9,411 nucleotides of DNA. It comes from an uncultured Clostridia bacterium. GTDB taxonomy: Bacteria > Bacillota > Clostridia > Christensenellales > UBA1242. Within the stretch, counting starts at the first letter, position 1; each line of letters begins with the position of its first letter. The notes under the pieces were generated by a model. It saw only the letters and a program-made list of their open reading frames with translations, did no database searches and was not told where the DNA came from. The DNA is taken from contig CALWDV010000045.1 of NCBI GenBank assembly GCA_944376785.1, positions 1 to 9,411 of the forward strand, in the 5' to 3' direction. Below are positions 1 to 5,416 of the stretch, one piece after another. The translations under genes and the position numbers were made by a program.

Positions 1-104
1 TGATTTCCTTTTAAAACTGATTGAATAAGTAATGCTGCTCCAACTAAAACCACAGCAATATAAGCCATTAAATTTGCAAATGAACGAAATGTAAAATTAG
101 ACAT
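1..104 (-). CDS. Small membrane protein, N-terminal fragment (unrecognised)
   Basis: Only the first 34 codons lie in the window; the rest runs off the left edge. The start is an ATG at 104-102, with an AGGAG ribosome binding site on the minus strand at 113-117, 8 bases upstream. The fragment begins MSNFTFRSFANL and continues into a hydrophobic stretch (about residues 12-31, MAYIAVVLVGAALLIQSVLK), which should be a transmembrane helix or an uncleaved signal anchor. No catalytic motif is visible and I do not recognise the family. It lies 76 bases downstream of the rluD-like gene on the same strand, with no strong terminator between them. It may therefore be read partly from the lspA-rluD transcript as well as from its own possible promoter. 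The good ribosome binding site and hydrophobic N-terminus make a real gene likely; the function is unknown. Confidence 0.7.
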   Translation of the reverse strand, partial: MSNFTFRSFANLMAYIAVVLVGAALLIQSVLKGN

Positions 105-132
105 ATTATCAACTCCTAAATTCTATATTATT

Positions 133-161
133 ATATTATCACCACATTTTAAAATAGTAAA
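133..161 (-). promoter_or_regulatory. Possible extended -10 promoter for the left-edge membrane protein gene
   Basis: On the minus strand a TAATAT box (133-138) is preceded by TG one base away (extended -10 form). A TTTACT hexamer (156-161) lies upstream with a 17-base spacer. Transcription would start near 126, about 22 bases before the ATG. The surroundings are so A+T-rich that chance matches are easy, so this is a weak call. Confidence 0.35.
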
Positions 162-180
162 TAATAAAATTTTAAATATT

Positions 181-1089
181 TCACAAATTTTGCAGAATTT
201 TTTGGAAATATTCTGGTAAATCACACTCAAATTGCATTAACTTATGTGTTCTAGGATGAACAAATTCTAGTTTATAAGCATGAAGCATTTGCCCATTAGT
301 TTTAAATTTTGATTTGCCACCATAAAGGTCATCACCCACAATTGGATGATTTAAATATTTTGAATGAACTCTAATTTGATGAGTTCTACCTGTTTTTAAC
401 TCAAATTCAACCAAACAATAATCTTTAAAACGTTTTATAACTTTATAATGAGTTTCGGCAATTTTCCCACCATTTTCAACCACTGTAAAACGTAATCTGT
501 TTTTAGGGTCACGTGCAATGTTGGTTATAATTACACCATTATCTTCTTTTAAATTACCAATTAATAATGCTAAATATATTCTTTTGCAGGTTTTGTTTGC
601 AATTTGTTTTGAAAGTTCAACATGTGCAAAATCGTTTTTTGCAACAACCAACAAACCACTTGTGTCTTTATCTAACCTATGAACAATTCCCGGCCTAATA
701 ACACCATTAATTCCACTTAAATTTTTAACATTATATAACAAAGCGTTAACCAGTGTTCCTTCCCAATTACCATTGGCAGGATGCACAACCATTCCCTTTT
801 CTTTGTTAACAACAACCAAATCATCATCTTCATAAACAATGTTTAGTGGAATGTTTTCTGCTTTTGTTTCAAGTGGCTTTGGTGGTAATTTTTCAATTAA
901 CACAATGTCGTTGGTTTTTAGTTCATAACCAGCTTTAACTTTTTTATTGTTTACTAAAACATGTCCGTTAGTAATTAAATTTTTATAATGCGAACGTGTA
1001 AAAGAAGAATCCATTTTAAACAAAAATGAATCTAGTCGCATTTTATTAAATTCTTCCTTTACAATAATTTCTTGCAAATTATTCCTCAT
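181..1089 (-). CDS. rluD: Large-subunit rRNA pseudouridine synthase, RluD/YlyB-like, with S4 domain
   Basis: This cytoplasmic enzyme of the RluA family isomerises specific uridines, by homology probably in 23S rRNA. In the 302-residue frame an N-terminal S4 RNA-binding domain (about residues 17-65, starting RLDSFLF) precedes the catalytic domain. The family signature HRLDKDTSGLLVVAK carries the catalytic aspartate at D140, and LKTGRTHQIRVH at 221-232 is the second conserved block. Length is normal for the family. It overlaps the end of lspA by 11 bases, the same order as Bacillus lspA-ylyB, so translational coupling is likely. The listed ATG lies inside lspA and has no obvious ribosome binding site. 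A TTG at residue 5 has GAGGA five bases upstream and may be the true start. It ends in TGA at the expected length, which shows that UGA is a stop here. The exact target uridines cannot be read from sequence. Confidence 0.93.
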   Translation of the reverse strand: MRNNLQEIIVKEEFNKMRLDSFLFKMDSSFTRSHYKNLITNGHVLVNNKKVKAGYELKTNDIVLIEKLPPKPLETKAENIPLNIVYEDDDLVVVNKEKGMVVHPANGNWEGTLVNALLYNVKNLSGINGVIRPGIVHRLDKDTSGLLVVAKNDFAHVELSKQIANKTCKRIYLALLIGNLKEDNGVIITNIARDPKNRLRFTVVENGGKIAETHYKVIKRFKDYCLVEFELKTGRTHQIRVHSKYLNHPIVGDDLYGGKSKFKTNGQMLHAYKLEFVHPRTHKLMQFECDLPEYFQKILQNL

Positions 1090-1588
1090 TAGTAATATCT
1101 TTTGACTTGCTTTTTAATGTTTTAAGTTCATAAAAAAACAAATAAATTAAATAACAAATAACACCAGCAGTTAAAAACATGTCGGCAAAGTTAAAAATTG
1201 GAAATTCCATAAATTTAAACTCAATAAAATCTCTAACTCCACCAATGGCAATTCTATCAATAAAATTACCCATTGCTCCACCAACAATTAATGAAAATCC
1301 AGCAATGTACCAGCCATTCGAACTTTTATAATAAAAATCAATAAACATAAAAATTATTAAAAATAGCACAGTAAAAATAATTAACATTGTTGTGTTTTCA
1401 CCAAATATTCCAAAAGCTGCGCCACTGTTAATTGTGAATGTTATGCCTAAAAAATTTTTTATTAAAACAATGTCTTCCCCACCATTTGCAAAATAGTTTT
1501 CAAAATAAATTTTTGTTAAAATATCAATAACAATCATTAAAGCAATGGCAGAAAATTTTATAATTAATCCTAAACAATATTTTTTCAT
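1079..1588 (-). CDS. lspA: Lipoprotein signal peptidase (signal peptidase II)
   Basis: This integral membrane aspartyl protease cleaves the signal peptide of prolipoproteins just before the lipid-modified cysteine. The 169-residue product has four hydrophobic segments (about 9-28, 66-86, 93-110 and 136-153), the family topology. The conserved blocks are present: NSGAAFGIF near residues 54-62, GNFIDRI with catalytic D111, and FNFADMF with catalytic D136. The usual V(V/R)DFI block appears as VRDFIEF around D120. Its stop codon overlaps the start of the downstream pseudouridine synthase. The ATG at 1588-1586 has no Shine-Dalgarno sequence within the preceding 15 bases, unlike most genes here, and a TATAGT box lies only 12 bases away. 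It may be leaderless, or it may be read through from the SPOR gene 102 bases upstream. Confidence 0.95.
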   Translation of the reverse strand: MKKYCLGLIIKFSAIALMIVIDILTKIYFENYFANGGEDIVLIKNFLGITFTINSGAAFGIFGENTTMLIIFTVLFLIIFMFIDFYYKSSNGWYIAGFSLIVGGAMGNFIDRIAIGGVRDFIEFKFMEFPIFNFADMFLTAGVICYLIYLFFYELKTLKSKSKDITNEE

Positions 1589-1599
1589 AGTTAAATATT

Positions 1600-1627
1600 A
1601 CTATATTTTAACTTTTTTTTAAACTAA
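1600..1627 (-). promoter_or_regulatory. Weak candidate promoter close to the lspA start
   Basis: On the minus strand TATAGT (1600-1605) could be a -10 box, with TTAGTT (1622-1627) a poor -35 at a 16-base spacer. Initiation would fall near 1593, only about five bases before the lspA ATG, giving an essentially leaderless message. The 102-base gap 1589-1690 is otherwise A/T runs with no strong hairpin, so transcripts from the SPOR gene may also enter lspA. Confidence 0.25.
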
Positions 1628-1690
1628 TTTTTTAACTATTATTAAATTAAACAATAATTATTACAATAAAATTAATTTTTTTAGTTTTAA

Positions 1691-2536
1691 CTACAAATTA
1701 TTAATTGAATTAAACATATTAAATTTTATTATAGCAATGGACGTGGTTAAATATTTTAAATCTTTATTTGCACTGCTTCCGTTAATAACTTTTAACACAG
1801 CAGCGTCAAGTTCCTGGCTAATGCTTAAATAAGCATTTTTAATAAGTAATGTTTCATTAGTTACTGCAACAGAATTAATTGCATCTAATTTACTTGCCCA
1901 AATTGTTGTGTCGCCTTTTAATGTGTTTAATTCACTAGACACAACAGTTGAAACAATTTCGCCTTGGTCAAATTTTATTGAATAGTTATAACATTTTTTA
2001 TAAACATCACTTATGTTATTAATACTTTCTAAAATAACTTGCTTTTGCTCTTTTGTGAAATTTTCGTTATCAAAGCTTATTTTATTAAATTTAATTTCTT
2101 TAATTTCAACATTATAATTATTTCCACTAACATTAGTTAAAACTTTTTCTGCATCTGTTTTATTATCATACACGTTGCCAATAACATAATAATAATTATC
2201 ATTTAACCAAACATAAGCACCTGCTCCCATAATGCTAACACCACTTGCAACAGCTTGTGCTTCCTGTTCGGTTTCATATTTGCCCATTGTTACAGCATAA
2301 TATGAATGCTCACTCACAGTAATTTTTTTGCTACCAAACAAAAATGAAAAATTTGCAACCTTTAACACTCCACTAAAAGCACCTGAAAAATAAATAACCG
2401 ATACAAACATTGCAAGACAAAACAACAATAAGAAAAAATTTTTAACACCATTTTTCTTTTTTAATTTAATATATTTTGTATCATTATATTTTAACATTTT
2501 TTTTGACATAAAAAATTGAAATCCTTTAAAACTCAT
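1691..2536 (-). CDS. Membrane-anchored SPOR-domain protein of unknown role
   Basis: The 281-residue product has a basic N-terminal cytoplasmic segment (rich in Lys, residues 10-32), one transmembrane helix (about 33-55) and an external region. Residues about 76-147 (HSYYAVTMGKYETEQEAQAVA, then YYYVIGNVYDNKTDAEKVL) look like a SPOR domain. That fold binds peptidoglycan strands lacking stem peptides and often localises proteins to division or sporulation septa. The remaining roughly 130 residues look helical and match no family I know; no amidase or other enzyme domain is seen. Start choice is uncertain. The first ATG (2536) has no ribosome binding site, while an ATG at 2509 (residue 10) has AAAGGA 12 bases upstream and would follow a TATAAT box at 2556-2561 by a normal leader. 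An envelope role is inferred from the SPOR domain and anchor only. Confidence 0.8.
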   Translation of the reverse strand: MSFKGFQFFMSKKMLKYNDTKYIKLKKKNGVKNFFLLLFCLAMFVSVIYFSGAFSGVLKVANFSFLFGSKKITVSEHSYYAVTMGKYETEQEAQAVASGVSIMGAGAYVWLNDNYYYVIGNVYDNKTDAEKVLTNVSGNNYNVEIKEIKFNKISFDNENFTKEQKQVILESINNISDVYKKCYNYSIKFDQGEIVSTVVSSELNTLKGDTTIWASKLDAINSVAVTNETLLIKNAYLSISQELDAAVLKVINGSSANKDLKYLTTSIAIIKFNMFNSINNL

Positions 2537-2555
2537 GATTTACTTAATTATGTAT

Positions 2556-2561
2556 ATTATA
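2556..2561 (-). promoter_or_regulatory. Candidate -10 box for the SPOR-domain gene
   Basis: A perfect TATAAT on the minus strand would start transcription near 2549, about 40 bases before the ATG at 2509 and about 13 before the ATG at 2536. No good -35 is seen at 16-18 bases; a TTGAAA lies about 21 bases upstream. The region is very A+T-rich, so the match alone is weak. Confidence 0.3.
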
Positions 2562-2635
2562 AATTTTTTGCTTTGATTAATATTTCAACAAAAAAAGTTA
2601 AAATTAATCATTTTAAAAACTTTTTCTTTTTTGTG

Positions 2636-2672
2636 TTAAATTTATAATTTTGGCAAAAAATTATAAAATTAA
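2636..2672 (+). promoter_or_regulatory. Inverted repeat over a candidate -10 box upstream of groES
   Basis: Two perfect 11-base arms, TTTATAATTTT (2641-2651) and AAAATTATAAA (2657-2667), flank the loop GGCAA. After one mismatched pair the arms continue four more bases on each side (2636-2639 and 2669-2672). A TATAAT box (2643-2648) sits in the left arm and would start transcription near 2655, about 41 bases before the groES ATG. No good -35 is visible. The CIRCE operator (TTAGCACTC, nine bases, GAGTGCTAA) is absent from the whole 2537-2695 gap. The repeat could be an operator or a 5' leader hairpin; its A+T content means chance is not excluded. Confidence 0.4.
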
Positions 2673-2695
2673 ATAAAATCATTTTGGAGGAAAAA

Positions 2696-2977
2696 ATGAA
2701 AATAAAACCATTGTTTGATAAAATTTTACTTATTGAAACCGAACAAAAAAACGACACTGGAATTGTTTTGCCAGACATTGCAAAAGATAAACCCAACATG
2801 GCAGTTGTTGTTGAAGTTGGTTCTGGTGGAAGAATTGATGGTGAAGATGTTAATTTTATTATAAAAAAAGGTGATAAAGTTTTGTTTAACAAATATGCCA
2901 CCACCGAATTTAAAATTGATAAAACAACATATTTGTTAATTAAACAAGCCGATATTTTGGCAGTTTTGGAGGATTAA
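2696..2977 (+). CDS. groES: Co-chaperonin GroES (Cpn10)
   Basis: GroES forms the heptameric lid that caps GroEL and encloses the folding substrate. The 93-residue product has the normal family length. The N-terminal strand MKIKPLFDKILL leads into the mobile loop (about residues 15-35), which contains the GroEL-binding hydrophobic tripeptide I23-V24-L25 in DTGIVLPD. A glycine-rich roof segment follows (VGSGGRIDGED), and the C-terminal strand is TYLLIKQADILAVLED. The ATG at 2696 is chosen because GGAGG (2686-2690) lies five bases upstream. A TTG at 2684 in the same frame would place the ribosome binding site inside the coding sequence. groEL follows after a single base, so the pair is one operon. 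The upstream gap lacks CIRCE but holds an inverted repeat. Confidence 0.97.
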   Translation: MKIKPLFDKILLIETEQKNDTGIVLPDIAKDKPNMAVVVEVGSGGRIDGEDVNFIIKKGDKVLFNKYATTEFKIDKTTYLLIKQADILAVLED

Positions 2978-2978
2978 T

Positions 2979-4601
2979 ATGGCAAAAGAAATAATACATG
3001 GTTTTGATGCAATAAAAAAACTAGAAGTTGGCGTTAAAAAACTTGCAAAAGCAGTTAAAGCAACACTTGGGCCAAAAGGAAAAAATGTTGTTTTAGATAG
3101 AAAATATGCAACTCCGTTAATTACAAACGACGGAGTTACCATTGCAAAAGAAATTAGTTTAAAAGATAAATTTGAAAATATGGGTGCAACACTTTTAAAA
3201 GAAGTTAGCATTAAAACAAATGATGTTGCAGGTGACGGAACAACAACTGCTTGTGTTCTAGCAGAAAACATTGTTTGTGAAGGAATTAAAAACTACACTG
3301 CTGGTGCAAACCCAATAATTTTAAAAAAAGGAATTTTAAAAGCGTGTGAAGTTGTTACCGATGAACTAAAAAACATTAGCACCCCAATAAAAAACAACAC
3401 CGAAATTTATCAAATTGCTTCCATTAGTGCTGGTGACAATGAAATTGGCAAACTAATTGCCGATGCTTTTAACAAAGTTGGAAACAATGGCGTTATAACT
3501 GTTGAAGATGGAAAAACTTTTAAAACCGAATTAAAAATTGTGGAAGGAATGCAATTTGACCGTGGATTTTTATCGCCTTATATGGTAACAAATCCTGAAA
3601 CACTAGAAGCAAACTTAGAAAATGCTTACATACTAATTTGTGAAAATAAAATTAGTAACATAAATCAAATTTTGCCAATTTTAGAAGAAATAAGCAAAAA
3701 GAATTTGCCACTGCTTATTATTGCCGATGAAATTGAAAATGAAGTGTTAGCAACATTAGTTTTAAACAAGTTGCGTGGAAACCTTAATTGTGTGGCTGTT
3801 AAGTCCCCTGCATATAGTGATAAAAGAAAAGGTTTTATGCAAGACATTGCAGTTTTAACAGGTGGAACAGTTATTGCAGAAGATGTGGGAATAACACTTA
3901 ACGATGTTACTTTTGAAATGCTTGGAAATGCAAAAAAAGTTAAAGTAACAAAAGACAGTTGCTTAATTTCTGGTGGTCAAGGAAACAAAGCAGAAATTGA
4001 AAAACAAATTTCAAAAATTAAAGCACAAATTTCACTTTGTGAAAGTAATTTTGATAAAGAACTTTTAAGTGAACGTTTGGCAAAACTAACAGGTGGTGTT
4101 GCTGTTGTTTGCGTTGGTTCCACCACCGAACCTGAAATGCAAGAAAAAAAGTTAAGAATTGAAGATGCAATTTCAGCAACAAAAAGCGCAGCAGAAGAAG
4201 GTGTTGTTCCTGGTGGTGGTGTTGCACTTATTAAGTGTTTGCCAAAATTAAAAGAATTTATTAATTCTTTAACTGGTGATGAAAAAACTGGTGCCGAAAT
4301 TGTTTATAATTCACTTTCTGCACCAATTAAACAAATTGCAGAAAATGCAGGAGTTAATGGTGGTGTTGTTGTTAGCAAAATTTTAGAAAACAACAATAAA
4401 AATTATGGATATGACGCACTAAACAATGAATATGTTGATTTAATTAATGCTGGAATAATTGACCCAACAAAAGTAACCAGAACAGCACTTCAAAATGCTT
4501 GTAGTGTTGCTTCAATTATGTTAACAACCACTTGTTTAATTACTGATGAAGATGAAAAACCAAACCCTGAAAAATTTGCAAACGATAATGGGATTTATTA
4601 A
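2979..4601 (+). CDS. groEL: Chaperonin GroEL (Cpn60)
   Basis: This ATP-driven chaperonin subunit forms stacked heptameric rings that fold cytoplasmic proteins with GroES. The 540-residue product shows the ATP-site blocks [11 protein letters not shown] (about 31-41), [11 protein letters not shown] (about 49-59) and AGDGTTTA (about 85-92), which carries the conserved catalytic-site Asp. [16 protein letters not shown] contains the hydrolysis Asp equivalent to E. coli D398, followed by VVPGGG and [17 protein letters not shown]. Its GGAGG (2968-2972) lies in the last codons of groES, six bases before the ATG. Two oddities are visible. The C-terminus is charged ([18 protein letters not shown]) with no GGM repeats. 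The chain has 11 cysteines, many more than E. coli GroEL. The apical block [11 protein letters not shown] departs from the usual KAPGFGDRRK. All core nucleotide-binding residues I can check are present, so it should be functional. Confidence 0.98.
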   Translation: MAKEIIHGFDAIKKLEVGVKKLAKAVKATLGPKGKNVVLDRKYATPLITNDGVTIAKEISLKDKFENMGATLLKEVSIKTNDVAGDGTTTACVLAENIVCEGIKNYTAGANPIILKKGILKACEVVTDELKNISTPIKNNTEIYQIASISAGDNEIGKLIADAFNKVGNNGVITVEDGKTFKTELKIVEGMQFDRGFLSPYMVTNPETLEANLENAYILICENKISNINQILPILEEISKKNLPLLIIADEIENEVLATLVLNKLRGNLNCVAVKSPAYSDKRKGFMQDIAVLTGGTVIAEDVGITLNDVTFEMLGNAKKVKVTKDSCLISGGQGNKAEIEKQISKIKAQISLCESNFDKELLSERLAKLTGGVAVVCVGSTTEPEMQEKKLRIEDAISATKSAAEEGVVPGGGVALIKCLPKLKEFINSLTGDEKTGAEIVYNSLSAPIKQIAENAGVNGGVVVSKILENNNKNYGYDALNNEYVDLINAGIIDPTKVTRTALQNACSVASIMLTTTCLITDEDEKPNPEKFANDNGIY

Positions 4602-4615
4602 TTTAACGCTTAACA

Positions 4616-4643
4616 AAAAAAACACCAATATTGGTGTTTTTTT
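4616..4643. terminator. Bidirectional intrinsic terminator between groEL and the convergent RluA-family gene
   Basis: A perfect palindrome centred on 4629/4630 (core AACACCAATATTGGTGTT) is flanked by A8 on the left and T7 on the right. It therefore gives a hairpin plus U-tract on both strands. It lies 14 bases after the groEL stop and includes two bases of the convergent gene's stop codon (4642-4644). One element thus ends both transcripts. Confidence 0.9.
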
Positions 4644-5322
4644 AGTTTAAATTATTAATTTCTTGTTCATACAATTTCCAAGCACTTTTCATTTCAGGAA
4701 AAACTTTAAAAGTCATTTTTTGTTTTGTGGTTGGATGAATTAATGTTAAACAATATGCCCAAAGCATTAAATTACCTTTTGTTTTTGCTCCATATTTAAA
4801 ATCGTTATAAATAACATTTCCCATATTGCTTAACTGTGCCCTAATTTGATGACTTCTTCCTGTTATTAAATTAACATCTAAAAGCGAAGTGTTATTTTTT
4901 TCTTCAATAACGCTATATTCAAGTTCGGCATATTTTGCACCAGTAACAGCAGGACCAACCACACTAACAATGTTAGTTTTTTCATTTTTCTTTAAATAAT
5001 TAATCAATTTTTGCTTTTTTGTTTTAACATTGCCACAAACAATGGCTAAATAGTGTTTGTTTAACTCTCCATTTTTTATGCTTTCGCTTAGTCGTGATGC
5101 AGATTTAGAAGTTTTAGCAAAAACCATAACTCCACCTGTTGGTCTGTCTAATCTGTGCACAAGTCCAACAAAAACATTTCCCGGCTTATTATATTTTTCT
5201 TTAATATAATTTTTAACCATTGTTAACATATCTTCATCTTTTGAACTGTCTTCCTGAGTTGGAATATTTTGTGGTTTTATTACCACAATTATTTGATTAT
5301 CTTCATAAACAACATCTAACAT
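4642..5322 (-). CDS. RluA-family pseudouridine synthase without S4 domain
   Basis: This is a second RluA-family synthase, 226 residues, distinct from the one at 181-1089. It begins directly in the catalytic domain (MLDVVYEDNQIIVVIKP) and has no S4 RNA-binding domain. The signature HRLDRPTGGVMVFAKT carries the catalytic aspartate D59, and LITGRSHQIRAQLS is the second conserved block. Length fits the short S4-less RluA subgroup. The substrate, rRNA or tRNA, cannot be assigned. The ATG has AGGAG at 5330-5334, seven bases upstream. A good promoter directly precedes it, so despite following ileS on the same strand it is probably its own transcription unit; the ileS terminator lies between them. 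Its stop codon is part of the terminator shared with groEL. Confidence 0.92.
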   Translation of the reverse strand: MLDVVYEDNQIIVVIKPQNIPTQEDSSKDEDMLTMVKNYIKEKYNKPGNVFVGLVHRLDRPTGGVMVFAKTSKSASRLSESIKNGELNKHYLAIVCGNVKTKKQKLINYLKKNEKTNIVSVVGPAVTGAKYAELEYSVIEEKNNTSLLDVNLITGRSHQIRAQLSNMGNVIYNDFKYGAKTKGNLMLWAYCLTLIHPTTKQKMTFKVFPEMKSAWKLYEQEINNLN

Positions 5323-5340
5323 ATTTTTTCTCCTAATAGT

Positions 5341-5369
5341 AGTGTATTAAAATTTTTGTTATTAGTCAA
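5341..5369 (-). promoter_or_regulatory. Sigma-A-type promoter of the S4-less pseudouridine synthase gene
   Basis: On the minus strand TTGACT (5364-5369) and TACACT (5341-5346) are separated by exactly 17 bases. Initiation would be near 5334, at the first base of the AGGAG site, giving a leader of only about 12 bases. The promoter sits downstream of the ileS terminator, which supports independent transcription. Confidence 0.7.
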
Positions 5370-5380
5370 TTTATGTTTTA

Positions 5381-5416
5381 TAAAAAACAAAAGATTGCAC
5401 ATATGTGCAATCTTTT
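5381..5416 (-). terminator. Intrinsic terminator of ileS
   Basis: On the minus strand a 13-bp stem centred on 5402/5403 (5389-5401 with 5404-5416, core GATTGCACATATGTGCAATC) starts immediately after the ileS stop codon. It is followed by TTTTGTTTTTT, a U-rich tract interrupted once. This is a strong, well-placed terminator separating ileS from the downstream synthase gene. Confidence 0.88.

Noticed and set aside
105..180. Possible terminator after rluD
   Set aside because: It contains only weak A/T inverted repeats; this is composition rather than structure.
181..183. Possibility that UGA codes for Trp (mollicute code)
   Set aside because: The rluD-like frame ends on TGA at the normal family length, and tryptophans in ileS conserved motifs use TGG.
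1589..1690. Possible terminator after the SPOR gene
   Set aside because: Short A/T complementarities (AAACTAA…TTAGTTT) are far apart and contain almost no G-C pairs, so no credible hairpin with a U-tract is formed.
2684..2695. Upstream TTG start for groES
   Set aside because: It overlaps the GGAGG ribosome binding site that serves the ATG at 2696, and the ATG gives the standard family N-terminus.
2608..2904. 98-codon open frame on the minus strand across groES
   Set aside because: It lies antisense to groES, whose product is conserved along its whole length, has no ribosome binding site, and its translation is low-complexity.
2936..3271. 111-codon minus-strand frame inside groEL
   Set aside because: It is antisense to a conserved coding region; long antisense frames arise from the codon bias of the real gene.
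4018..4227. Minus-strand frame rich in His, Gln and Leu within groEL
   Set aside because: The composition is that of an antisense reading of the coding strand, and it resembles no known family.
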